Source: Endozoicomonas sp965261315
GTDB taxonomy: Bacteria; Pseudomonadota; Gammaproteobacteria; Pseudomonadales; Endozoicomonadaceae
Length of the DNA: 64,000 nucleotides
Assembly (NCBI GenBank): GCA_965261315.1
Contig: CBDHDM010000088.1
Location: forward strand, 44,807-108,806
Direction of reading: 5' to 3'
Each line of letters starts with the position of its first letter. Positions within the stretch are counted from its first letter, which is position 1. This document shows, piece by piece, positions 8,210-16,679 of this stretch. A program made the translations under genes and the position numbers. Below the pieces are notes generated by a model, which saw only the letters and a list, made by a program, of their open reading frames with translations, had not been told where the DNA came from and did no database searches.

Positions 8210-9638
8210 TCAGGAGAAGGCGGCAGTGGTGGCGCGAGCCTGGCCTTTATATTGCTGGCGCTTCAGGTAACGGCTGTACCAGAGGTTGGCGGCACCCAGG
8301 AAGATCACTACGCCAGATACGTTGTAGAGCAGTACCTGCATAATGTTACTACCGGCCGGGAAGGTGGCGGCCAGGAAGCCAATGGTGAAGATGGTCAGCA
8401 GCATTACGGTAATGGCGATACCTACCTGACGGGAACCCATACGGAAATCACGTTCAATATGATCGTGCTTTAGGCGCAGCATCACGTAAGCCGCCATGAT
8501 AAAGATTGGTGGTAGCATGGCAGTGGCAGCGGTCATATTGATGGTGGTGTTCATCAATTCCTGGGCAGTTTCGCTACCAAGAGCCGGGATAAACATCAGA
8601 GGGGATCACAATGAAAAACTGGGCCCAGGCCGCACGTTCAGGTACACCGTGCTGATTCAGTATTGTGGTTTTTTCGCCGTAGATGCCTTCGGGAATCTCA
8701 GAGAAATGAATTTTCACAGGGGTAGCGGACCACATCAGCAGGCTGCCAAACATGGCGATAAACAGAACCACGCCAACAATACGGCCAGTGATAACGGTCG
8801 AGAAACCGTAGTGATTGGCCAGACCGGTAAACACTTCCACCATACCACCGGTGAAAGAGAGTTCAGCTCGAGGCACAAAGACGTTGATCAGCAGTGAACC
8901 GGCAGCGTACATCACACCAATGAACAGACCCGCCGCAACAATAACCTTAACGAAGGTTTTAGCACCGCCTTTTACATCGTTCAGGTAAACCGCAACACTT
9001 TCCGCACCACCGGCTGCCTGGAAAATCCAGCACATAATACCCAGGGTTGCCCAGTTAATGGTGGGAGTCAGCGCATCCATGGTGATGGGGTCTGCGGGCT
9101 CAAGGCCGCCAACCAGCGCACCGCCAGCCAGGAAGATATAGCCCAGGGTCAGTGCCAGTACCACAGAAGCAACGACCGATGTGATCGTGCCCAGCCAGCT
9201 GGCTCCACGGGTGGAAACGAAGGTTGCCAGAGCGAACAGTGCCGTAGAGAGAATCGCGGTGGCCATGGGGGAGAAGGTCTGCTCATAGCCCAGCAGAGCA
9301 TAGGATGCATAGGCAATAACGTTAGGGAGCAGGGAGGTAAACCAGAACAGATTCACAAAGAAGTAAGTAAATGAGCCAAGATAAGCGGCACGGTCACCCA
9401 GTGGCGTCTTCAGCCAGTCGTACATGCCGGACTCAGAGTTTTTATTGGCAGAGACAAACTCGGCAACAATGAACACAAACGGGATGAAATAGAAAATCGT
9501 AGCAAAAAGAAAGATGGGGGCTGAACTGAGGCCCAGTTCAATATTGTTATTAACAATATTGCGAACGTTGAATACTGCGGTAAACGTCAGGGCCAGCAAG
9601 GCAAATTTGCCCAGGGTCCCGCGGTTGTTTTCACTCAT
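8210..9638 (-). pseudogene. APC-superfamily permease (YjeM-like), one frameshift
   Basis: Inner-membrane transporter of the amino acid-polyamine-organocation superfamily, about 475 residues if joined. The first part (9638 to 8574) has about nine hydrophobic segments and motifs such as NNNIELGLSSAP and SANKNSESGMYDWL, close to the YjeM group. It breaks at about 8598-8604, where GTGATCCCCTCTGATG shifts the frame; removing one base gives VIPLMFIPALG, which continues smoothly into the last three or four helices (8596 to 8210). SD GGAG precedes the ATG at 9638. It lies between the LacI-type repressor and lacZ, so it may be the galactoside importer of this unit, although APC carriers for sugars are unusual. 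The break may be a real inactivating indel or a sequencing error. Confidence 0.75.
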
Positions 9639-9685
9639 GATTGCTCCGCCTGGTATTTTTATCGAACCGTTTGTTTGCTTATATT

Positions 9686-9707
9686 TTTGCGTTTATTTTT
9701 ACGCAAA
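9686..9707 (-). promoter_or_regulatory. Candidate operator upstream of the permease-lacZ unit
   Basis: Inverted repeat TTTGCGT (9686-9692) / ACGCAAA (9701-9707) with an 8-nt AT-rich spacer, 48 nt upstream of the permease start codon and downstream of the LacI-family repressor gene. Position and symmetry suit an operator. LacI-family sites usually have shorter spacing, so this is tentative. The rest of 9639-9881 shows no gene. Confidence 0.35.
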
Positions 9708-9881
9708 TTTTTACCTGGCGTGATCCTAACGTGGTCGCGTTTGTTTTTGTTTGATCGAGATCAAGTTTTATTAGAGTGGTGGTTAAATGAGTTGTTTTTT
9801 GAGCGTTCGATGGCAGAGGTTAACAAATGATCACGGGGAGATTGAAAGAGGCCTGCTAGAGAGCCTCTGAAAGGGGGGAGG

Positions 9882-10856
9882 TTAGGTAGTGCCGCGATGT
9901 TTAAGTGTTGCTGGTATGGTCAGGCATAAAGGTATGCAACGCTCATCGCGGATCTGGTCTGCCAGCAGGCTCACTGCCTGGATTCCCATCAGTTCAGATT
10001 CCAGCCGGAAGGTTGATAATGGTGGGAAGGTAAAGCGGGCTGTAGGGATATCATTGATGCTGATAAGCGAGATATCCTCGGGAATGCGGATATTGCTCTC
10101 GTGAAGTGCCCTTAACACGCCAATGGCGATGGAGTCTGAGGCAACCAGAAACGCTTTCGGATGATCTTCTTCCAACATCTGCTTGGCCAGACGATAGCCG
10201 GAAGCACTGGAAAAGTCACCGCGATAAATATCACCGGTATTAACCACCTTATGGGGCCGACCATACTCCAGAAATGCAGACTCCCTGACATCGATGGTTT
10301 TACCGGCATCCTGCCCACCAATAAAGCCGATGCGCGGATGGCCCTGTTCTACAAAGTAATCAATGGCCTTCTGGCAGATTCTGGCAAGATCAGTGTAAAC
10401 ACAGTCAAACTCGTCGTGTTGAAAATCAACACAGACCATTGGCAAGGATTGCTTTTTTCTGGTTGTTTTCAGTCCATCGTCGTTTTCTGGGCGAAGCCCC
10501 ACCAGAATGACGCCATCCATACCCTCAGGGACAGATTGCTCAAATGCATCGTACTGGCGGGTTAAATGAATGTTCAGTTTCTTACATTGCAGCTCGATTC
10601 CGAAACGGATGGAGAGATAATAGGGGTCGTTAATTTCCACCGTTTCTGGGTAGCCAAATCGAGCAAGAAACTGATAGCTGGTGGCTGGTGTTTCTTTGCG
10701 GCTTCGGGTGGTGCGGTATTGCAGTTTTTCAGCGATCTCAAAGATGGCGTGACGAGTTTCTGCTTTTACGCTGATGGATGGGTCGTCGTTTAACACCCTG
10801 GATACTGTGGATAAAGAGACCCCTGCCTGTTGGGCTATCTCCTTTAACGTGGCCAT
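9882..10856 (-). CDS. ebgR: LacI-family repressor, EbgR-like
   Basis: Transcriptional repressor of 324 residues. The N-terminal helix-turn-helix reads MATLKEIAQQAGVSLSTVSR, followed by VLNDDPSISVKAETRHAI, almost the EbgR sequence as I remember it. A hinge helix and a periplasmic-binding-protein-like effector domain follow (residues 60-320), with SDSIAIGVLRAL and ISLISINDIPTARF as family landmarks. GGAG lies 5 nt before the ATG. It reads toward an APC permease and a LacZ-type beta-galactosidase on the same strand, so the likely job is galactoside-responsive control of those genes. The effector is not determined by the sequence. Confidence 0.88.
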   Translation of the reverse strand: MATLKEIAQQAGVSLSTVSRVLNDDPSISVKAETRHAIFEIAEKLQYRTTRSRKETPATSYQFLARFGYPETVEINDPYYLSIRFGIELQCKKLNIHLTRQYDAFEQSVPEGMDGVILVGLRPENDDGLKTTRKKQSLPMVCVDFQHDEFDCVYTDLARICQKAIDYFVEQGHPRIGFIGGQDAGKTIDVRESAFLEYGRPHKVVNTGDIYRGDFSSASGYRLAKQMLEEDHPKAFLVASDSIAIGVLRALHESNIRIPEDISLISINDIPTARFTFPPLSTFRLESELMGIQAVSLLADQIRDERCIPLCLTIPATLKHRGTT

Positions 10857-11005
10857 GCGTACTCCGGCATAGATTCTATTGTATTGGTAACTCTGGGCAG
10901 GACTTTATCATAGAACCTGAAATGTCAGGTAAAAAATAGTAAAACTTTACTGGCTGGATAAATTATGAAGTCGGATCCTATAGATAGAAGCCGACGAAAA
11001 ATCAC

Positions 11006-11599
11006 TCAGGATTTTTTGAAACAGGTTCTTTTAAAAAGAGTGCAGTAAACGGAGCTGACAATACAAGCGGTTGCGGCCAGCAGGTAAATAGAGAAGATAA
11101 TGACCATCCACTGGGCCATATTCAGCGTCAGGAAGGTCCATTCATCGGCACCACAGATGCCGGTTGGCATAAATAGGGAAGGCCACCATTCATAGAGAGG
11201 CAGATCAAACGGGAAAATTGGGCGGAAGCTGCAGCTGGAGGTAAATGGATTAAACTCCGCATAGTCAGCCGTCTGGGCAATGGCTTCCTTCAGCCCATAC
11301 AGTGCTCCGGCGATCCAGAGACCATAGCCGGTTATTCTCAACAACACATTGGTTGGTGCAAGGGTGATAACCAGTGGTGCAACCATCAGCACAAGAACGG
11401 CGAGGCGCTGGTAAACGCAGCGCTCACAGGGATCCATGTGCATAATGTACTGAAAGCCCAGGGCGCACAGCTCCAGAAAGAGTGCAGTGGCAAACATAAT
11501 GAGCCAGGTGACTCGACAATTCTGCCAGCCGTGGATGGTTTGCAGGGGGTTGTCTTTCAGGTTTTGAAAGAGGCTGTTGGAGTTCTGTTCAATAGCCAA
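11006..11599 (-). CDS. dsbB: Disulphide bond formation protein B (DsbB/DsbI)
   Basis: Inner-membrane quinone reductase that reoxidises its periplasmic DsbA partner. Four membrane helices are visible. The first periplasmic loop holds the CERC redox pair and the second holds TSSC...TGIC, the second Cys pair, about 30 residues apart. Length is 197 residues (E. coli DsbB 176, DsbI 225). The start is a TTG at 11599 with GAGGG about nine bases upstream; no ATG occurs until after the first helix begins. It follows dsbA by 59 nt on the same strand, a dedicated redox pair like DsbL-DsbI of uropathogenic E. coli. Confidence 0.9.
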   Translation of the reverse strand: MAIEQNSNSLFQNLKDNPLQTIHGWQNCRVTWLIMFATALFLELCALGFQYIMHMDPCERCVYQRLAVLVLMVAPLVITLAPTNVLLRITGYGLWIAGALYGLKEAIAQTADYAEFNPFTSSCSFRPIFPFDLPLYEWWPSLFMPTGICGADEWTFLTLNMAQWMVIIFSIYLLAATACIVSSVYCTLFKRTCFKKS

Positions 11600-11624
11600 C
11601 GGTCGGATCCCTCTCGTATTACAG

Positions 11625-11648
11625 GGCTTTCCGGTAACCCGGAAAGCC
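11625..11648 (-). other. Hairpin in the dsbA-dsbB gap
   Basis: Perfect stem GGCTTTCCGG (11625-11634) / CCGGAAAGCC (11639-11648) with a 4-nt loop, no T tract. It is placed between dsbA stop and dsbB start, where it could stabilise the dsbA mRNA or reduce read-through into dsbB. Confidence 0.6.
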
Positions 11649-11658
11649 TGAAGGCTTG

Positions 11659-12303
11659 TTATTTTATTTCTTCCACAGGAAGTTTTGTCAGGTAGGTGAT
11701 CAGTGCATTCAGATCGTCATGAGACTTTAAACTGCCCATATTGATCAGGTAACGGTTGTTCACCATAAAGCTCGGTACTGCATGGACGTATTCACCATAA
11801 CGGTTCCAGTCCAGTACGGTTTTCATGACTAACAGGCTGTTCTGATTGGCTTCAAAGTCTGACTGCTTCAATCCGGCCTTTTCCATAGTCTGGAAGAAGT
11901 CTTTGTCATTCTGCCAGTCACCCTTACGCTCAACATGAATGCGGTTAAACAGTGCCTGTTTCACCGAATTATGGCGAGGTGTGCCCTGGGTCATCGCCAG
12001 GGCCATGGTGGCCTGTTTGGCATAGGCTCCCATAAAGGTCATGTGTGCCTGTTTAAAATCAATATCTTGTTGACCAAGCCATGCCTTCAGGGGTTTCAAC
12101 GGTCCTTTTTCCCACTGGTAGCATCCGCCGCAGTAGATGGAAAACAACTCTGTGACCGTTGGTTTGGTAAAAGAGGGAAGCCCCTTAACCACTTCGTAGT
12201 GGGTTCCTTCCTGGAACCTTCCTGCATCTTGAGTGCTGTCCGTTGCTTTGGCAAAAGCCATCATCGGAAAAACAAACATAAGTACCAATAACAACTTTTT
12301 CAT
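11659..12303 (-). CDS. dsbA: Thiol:disulphide oxidoreductase DsbA, CGGC active site
   Basis: Periplasmic enzyme that inserts disulphides into secreted proteins. Signal peptide MKKLLLVLMFVFPMMAFAKA, then a thioredoxin fold split by a helical insertion. The active site reads SIYCGGCYQWEK (Cys58, Cys61), so the dipeptide between the cysteines is Gly-Gly rather than the usual Pro-His. The cis-Pro loop is kept as VPSFMVNNRY. Length 214 residues matches the family (E. coli precursor 208). The dipeptide sets redox potential in this family, so reactivity may differ from classical DsbA. It is followed by dsbB; an SD-like AGGAAAA lies upstream of the ATG. Confidence 0.9.
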   Translation of the reverse strand: MKKLLLVLMFVFPMMAFAKATDSTQDAGRFQEGTHYEVVKGLPSFTKPTVTELFSIYCGGCYQWEKGPLKPLKAWLGQQDIDFKQAHMTFMGAYAKQATMALAMTQGTPRHNSVKQALFNRIHVERKGDWQNDKDFFQTMEKAGLKQSDFEANQNSLLVMKTVLDWNRYGEYVHAVPSFMVNNRYLINMGSLKSHDDLNALITYLTKLPVEEIK

Positions 12304-12399
12304 CGGTATTATTTTCCTGTAGTCCTGTAAACAGTGTGATTATCGAAAGGTTAACATTCTCTACCACTCCCTGTTATCAAGGGGTGGTAAATATATCCG

Positions 12400-13296
12400 T
12401 TATTTTTCAGTTTTCCTGGCTTCTCTGGTAGCGTTCGCCGCTTCCATTGCTTGCAACTGAGTCTCAATCATTTCCGGTGTTTCCAGGGTAATGCGTCCCA
12501 GTTGACCATCGCGAAATTCATTAATCAGAATCTCTGCCACTTTATGGGTATCAGCAATCCCCCCACGACGCATGCAGCCCCGACGCTGACCAATCCTATC
12601 AAACAGTTCAATACCGCTTTCGGGTATTTCCTTGAGCTGATATCGCTGACGCAGCGCGTCCGGATAATGTGCCATCATGAACTCAGCCAGATACATGGCG
12701 ACATCTTCAAATTCAATGACGGTATTTTTGATGGCACCGCTGATGGCCAGCCGGTAGCCACATTCTTCCGGCTCCAGCTTGGGCCAGAGGAAGCCGGGTG
12801 TATCCAGCAGGACTATATTGTTGGGCAGTTTAATCCGCTGTTGCTGCTTGGTCACCGCAGGCTCATTGCCCGTTTTGGCAACGGTTCGGCTGGCCAGAAT
12901 ATTAATCGTAGTGGACTTTCCCACATTGGGAATGCCAAGAATGATGGCCTTCAATTGGCTGACATCCAGATTTCGCTCAGGCACCATCGCCGGTGCCATA
13001 TCCAGAATACTGCGAATCTTATCCGGCTGCTTCAGGTTAACCGCAATGGCCTTCATACCGGAAGTGCTGTTGATATGGTCAACCCATCGCTGGGTTACCA
13101 CCGGGTCTGCCAGATCGCTTTTGTTGAGAATCTTGATGCAGGGGGTGTCCCTGCGCAGAGACGCAACCATCGGATTCTCACTGCTGAAAGGCAGGCGGGC
13201 GTCCAGCACCTCAATGATAAGATCCATCTTTGGTATCACTTCGCGGATCTCTTTTTTGGCCTTGTGCATATGGCCGGGATACCAGTTTATTGCCAT
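12400..13296 (-). CDS. ylqF: Ribosome biogenesis GTPase YlqF/RbgA
   Basis: Circularly permuted GTPase that helps late assembly of the large ribosomal subunit. The G motifs occur in permuted order: NKSD (G4) first, then GIPNVGKST (G1), then DTPGF (G3). The N-terminus MAINWYPGHMHKAKKEIRE is the diagnostic opening of the YlqF group, and a helical C-terminal domain follows. Length 298 residues is normal. It is transcribed toward dsbA with a 96-nt gap that contains an imperfect hairpin (12362-12389). Confidence 0.93.
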   Translation of the reverse strand: MAINWYPGHMHKAKKEIREVIPKMDLIIEVLDARLPFSSENPMVASLRRDTPCIKILNKSDLADPVVTQRWVDHINSTSGMKAIAVNLKQPDKIRSILDMAPAMVPERNLDVSQLKAIILGIPNVGKSTTINILASRTVAKTGNEPAVTKQQQRIKLPNNIVLLDTPGFLWPKLEPEECGYRLAISGAIKNTVIEFEDVAMYLAEFMMAHYPDALRQRYQLKEIPESGIELFDRIGQRRGCMRRGGIADTHKVAEILINEFRDGQLGRITLETPEMIETQLQAMEAANATREARKTEK

Positions 13297-13560
13297 CGTT
13301 GGATCTATCTATGTCTGACTGAAAGCGGGCTATTTTACTATGTATCGAGTGCGCCAAAAACCACCAATTTAAAAACATTAAGTTATATGGGGTGGTGATC
13401 GTCTGCAAAGGAAAAGTTGTTTGACTGAAATCCAGAGCCCAGGCTCAGGTGAGGGCGATGGCTTAGCCCCCAAAGAAGATCGCTATTGATGTCGTCATCG
13501 CTTATCAAAACCATCTTCGGACATTGTTATAACGGAGAGCCAATCCTTTGTGGCAGTGCT

Positions 13561-14331
13561 TTAATAGATGGCACCGACACTTTGGATCCCCTTACTGTCT
13601 CTTAAATAATAGGCGATCCATTTCAGACCTCTTTTTTGCAGGGGCTTCACCGGACGACCTGCAATTTCTTCTGCTTCCTCAATCACCTCAAGATAACTTT
13701 TGCCCAGGAACTGCATCTGGTATGTACCAATAACCATGCCTGTCCGGTCGCTGCCTGCCTGACAGTGAACAAAGAGCGCCATGGGTCTGCTTCGTTCCTG
13801 ATTGAGCCAGCGTCTGAGCTTGTCAACCAGGCTGTATACATCGCCAATGAAGGGAAGGTTGAGCATGATGTGAAGTATTGACCTGGGGTAATAGTCAGGG
13901 CTGGATACTGCACCATAGACCGGGTAATGGATCAGGTACATCAGATCAGGGTTGGTGTGGGTAAACACTTGCTCGTGTTTTAGCAGGTGACTCTCATTCA
14001 GTTTGCTGATCAGTGATATATCAAGAATATAGGCGTCTTCAGGCAGCGGTGTTTCAAGCTTATCGATACTTCTCTGGTTCATGGTATTAATCAGTTCATC
14101 ATAAGCGAAGCGGCCATTGGCAATGGGCATGTTGCCCCGGAACAGATAGTTACCGGACAGCGGGTTATAGTCCACCAGCCGTAATTTTCGGGGGGTGAAC
14201 ACCACTTCTTTTTTAGGTTTGGTAACTGCTGGTGGAGGATCGTCAGGGATTGATGGTTGCTGGGCGGAGTAGCCTGCGGTCACAAAAGAGAGCAGAAACA
14301 GCGTGGGAATGAGTCGCCTGAAAATAGTCAT
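13561..14331 (-). CDS. Exported tyrosine-phosphatase-like protein
   Basis: Putative dual-specificity or tyrosine phosphatase. The P-loop HCQAGSDRTG fits HC-x5-R, with Cys190 as nucleophile and Arg196 binding phosphate. The N-terminus MTIFRRLIPTLFLLSFVTAG followed by YSA is a good Sec signal peptide, so the enzyme would act in the periplasm or outside the cell. A helical region after the P-loop (to residue 245) is like the DSP fold. Length 256 residues. No substrate can be deduced: exported enzymes of this fold include lipid or inositol phosphatases and host-directed effectors. No typical SD precedes the ATG. A CDP-alcohol phosphatidyltransferase gene lies 111 nt upstream on the same strand, which makes a phospholipid head-group phosphatase role worth considering. 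Confidence 0.75.
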   Translation of the reverse strand: MTIFRRLIPTLFLLSFVTAGYSAQQPSIPDDPPPAVTKPKKEVVFTPRKLRLVDYNPLSGNYLFRGNMPIANGRFAYDELINTMNQRSIDKLETPLPEDAYILDISLISKLNESHLLKHEQVFTHTNPDLMYLIHYPVYGAVSSPDYYPRSILHIMLNLPFIGDVYSLVDKLRRWLNQERSRPMALFVHCQAGSDRTGMVIGTYQMQFLGKSYLEVIEEAEEIAGRPVKPLQKRGLKWIAYYLRDSKGIQSVGAIY

Positions 14332-14442
14332 GATCGATTACATATTGAATGGGCACAGGTTTCGGACTGTTTTTTGCGCTGAGAGTTTCAGGCCGTTCTT
14401 GCGTATTTTACTGTTGGATATTGGCGTCGACGCAAGAACTGC

Positions 14443-15096
14443 TCAAAGAGGGTTTCCTGCCGCTGAACTCTTGCTTTTTTGTCGTTCTGCATGACGAATA
14501 CTCTGGTATCCCCCCCAGACACGAAGTGCAGCGGTAAGTATGCAAATGGTTGCAAACACTAGCGCCAGTTGTGCGAACTGATCAGGCAGTAAGCAAAATA
14601 AAATAAACAGTAGAATGGTTTCTGTTCCCTCAGCCAGTCCACCTAAATAATAAAGGGATTTATGCTTAAAGTGCGGGTCTGAGAGTTTGTGCTTTTCAGC
14701 CATAATAGCGTAGGCGAGAAAACTGGCTCCGGTGCCCATAAAGGAGAAGATAAGGATACAGGCGGCCACCGCATTATTTTCCGGGGAAGCCAGGGCAAAC
14801 CCCATAACAATGCCTGAATAAAAAATAAAATCCAGGGTGATATCCAGAAAACCACCGGCATCGGATGGCGTGCTCAGCCTGGCCAGAGCCCCGTCAAGGC
14901 CATCCATAATCCGGTTGGCCAGAATAGCGGCTAAAGCCAGTGAGTAATGCTCAAAGGCCAGCAGAGGGATTGCCATCATGCCGATGAGAAAACCGGTGAT
15001 CGTGACCTGGTCCGGCTTAATGCCGTAGTGCTTCAACCACGAGGCTGCTTTGCTCAGTGGTGGTTGAATGAGAGGGGCTGTCCATTTATCGAGCAT
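14443..15096 (-). CDS. CDP-alcohol phosphatidyltransferase family protein
   Basis: Integral membrane enzyme that transfers a phosphatidyl group from CDP-diacylglycerol to an alcohol. The signature D-G-x2-D-G-x-x-A-R-x8-G-x3-D-x3-D is seen as DGLDGALARLSTPSDAGGF followed by LDITLD, with all four metal-binding Asp present. About six hydrophobic helices occur in 217 residues. The subgroup (PgsA, PssA or other) cannot be fixed by eye. The neighbouring exported phosphatase on the same strand could act on a PgsA-like phosphate product, but that link is inference. Confidence 0.85.
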   Translation of the reverse strand: MLDKWTAPLIQPPLSKAASWLKHYGIKPDQVTITGFLIGMMAIPLLAFEHYSLALAAILANRIMDGLDGALARLSTPSDAGGFLDITLDFIFYSGIVMGFALASPENNAVAACILIFSFMGTGASFLAYAIMAEKHKLSDPHFKHKSLYYLGGLAEGTETILLFILFCLLPDQFAQLALVFATICILTAALRVWGGYQSIRHAERQKSKSSAAGNPL

Positions 15097-15354
15097 GTAA
15101 TAATAGAAGGTATGGTTGTTAAGAGGTATAACTGCATCATACCGCTGGTGTTTTCCTGTGCCAAACAGCTTCTTCAGGGGATTGACTGTGAACGCCTTCC
15201 CGGCGGAATGAAAATTTTACGGGTCTGTTTGTTATGTTTTTTTGGCTTGTGTATAGTCCCGCTGTTAAAGTTTTCAGTATAAGACTCGCCTTATAGATGA
15301 TGGCGATTGTCTCGGTAACTCTCTTTATTAAAAACAGTGGCTTGCTATTAAGCT

Positions 15355-16149
15355 ATGGTCTGGAAAAGGTGGATATCTTTGCATCCCGACAGTGGCAAAC
15401 TCAGGGTCATACGTCATGACCCGAAACGCGATCAGTTAATTCGAATTCTTCTATTGATATCTATTGCTTTGCTAGGTGGTTTTGCCTATTGGTATGGTGG
15501 TAACCATGCGGGTCAGAACCTTGATAAGGCTCAGCAGAAAAATATGAGCTTAGAAAGCCAGACCATGGTTTTACAGGAGGAGAATCACGAGCTCCGACAG
15601 CGACTGGCTATTTTGGAAAGTGCCAGCAAAATGGATCGTGAAGCGGTCAATAATGTTCGTTTGCTGGTAAAACAGCTTGAGGAAGAGAAAGAGCTGCTGC
15701 ATAAAGAGCTGACTTTTTTCAAGAGCATTCTGGCTCCGGAAGATATGTCAACCGGTGTACGGGTTGCCGGATTCAGTTTGCTTAAGGGGAATGAGCCCGG
15801 TCAGTATCGCCTTCGGCTGGTTATTTCTCAGGTGGCGAGAAGTAACCCCTTTCTGAAGGGAACGTTATCTGTATCGCTGCTTGGAGAGAAAGATGGAAAA
15901 GCTCAGACTCTACCGCTGCAGCAGTTGGCAGGGCCTGATCAGGTATTAACACGTCTGGGATTCCGCTATTTTCAGGCTCTGCCAGGTGACAGAGAGTATC
16001 TTGACTTCAATATACCGGAAGGTTTCCAGCCAGCAGAAGTCAAAGTTGTGGTGCAGATCACCAGTGGAATCAGACAGAGTTTTGAACAAATTTATCAATG
16101 GGATAAGGAGCTGGTAGCGGATGTTCGGCAAGAGCAAAACAGCGGGTAA
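15355..16149 (+). CDS. DUF6776-like membrane-anchored coiled-coil protein
   Basis: Unknown function. One N-terminal membrane helix (about residues 31-48, IRILLLISIALLGGFAYWYG), a coiled coil (about 55-125, Glu/Leu/Gln-rich heptads) and a C-terminal beta-rich domain of about 130 residues that would face the periplasm. In Pseudomonas and relatives a gene of this architecture sits immediately before the bactofilin gene and erpA, as here. It overlaps the bactofilin gene by 29 nt, so the two are translationally coupled and probably work together at the inner membrane. No strong SD is seen for this start. Confidence 0.75.
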   Translation: MVWKRWISLHPDSGKLRVIRHDPKRDQLIRILLLISIALLGGFAYWYGGNHAGQNLDKAQQKNMSLESQTMVLQEENHELRQRLAILESASKMDREAVNNVRLLVKQLEEEKELLHKELTFFKSILAPEDMSTGVRVAGFSLLKGNEPGQYRLRLVISQVARSNPFLKGTLSVSLLGEKDGKAQTLPLQQLAGPDQVLTRLGFRYFQALPGDREYLDFNIPEGFQPAEVKVVVQITSGIRQSFEQIYQWDKELVADVRQEQNSG

Positions 16150-16579
16150 CGTCGCGAATAAGCATGGCAGTACTACCCTCATATCGTCAGAAACCACCAT
16201 TAATGGTGATATTCACTTTACCGGTGCAGTCCATATAGAGGGGCGCGTTAAAGGTAATATCTCTGCAGACCATGGTTTGTTGACCATTGCGCATAGCGGT
16301 AGTGTCGAAGGTGATGTGCATGCCCAGCGCGTGGTGGTAGACGGTCATGTTCGTGGCAATGTCTTTGCTGAAGAGCACCTGGAACTGGCTTCCAGGGCAG
16401 TGATTACCGGTAATGTATTTTACAGTGTGATTGAGATGACCAAGGGCTCTCAGGTGAATGGTAGCCTTGAGCATCACCCCAATGGAGTGCCTGCGGGTCA
16501 GCAGCCTCTGCTGGAACGTCCGGATACTTCTGATGCAGAAATACCGGTTGGTGAGGTGATTGAAGCAGGGGATAGTTGA
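16121..16579 (+). CDS. Bactofilin (polymer-forming cytoskeletal protein)
   Basis: 152-residue bactofilin. The central right-handed beta-helix (about residues 20-120) shows the short repeating pattern with Gly, Ile/Val and Asn (INGDIHFTGAVHIEGRVKGN, then SGSVEGDVHAQRVVVDGHV). The N- and C-terminal tails are flexible, as usual. Bactofilins polymerise without nucleotides and scaffold cell-wall or surface machinery. It overlaps the upstream membrane-anchored coiled-coil gene, a plausible membrane tether. Peptidoglycan genes (anmK, M23 peptidase) lie downstream in the same ancestral block. Confidence 0.9.
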   Translation: MFGKSKTAGNVANKHGSTTLISSETTINGDIHFTGAVHIEGRVKGNISADHGLLTIAHSGSVEGDVHAQRVVVDGHVRGNVFAEEHLELASRAVITGNVFYSVIEMTKGSQVNGSLEHHPNGVPAGQQPLLERPDTSDAEIPVGEVIEAGDS

Positions 16580-16679
16580 CTGTAATGGTTGGTTACTCGG
16601 ATAATAGCTGACTGATGAGTAAATGACGGGTCGCTGGCTTAACTGGTTATAAGTGGATGACAGCGGCACGGGAGGGTCA

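Noticed and set aside
12451..13398. Plus-strand open frame (315 codons) opposite ylqF
   Set aside because: Antisense of a well-conserved GTPase; composition follows the codon structure of the real gene.
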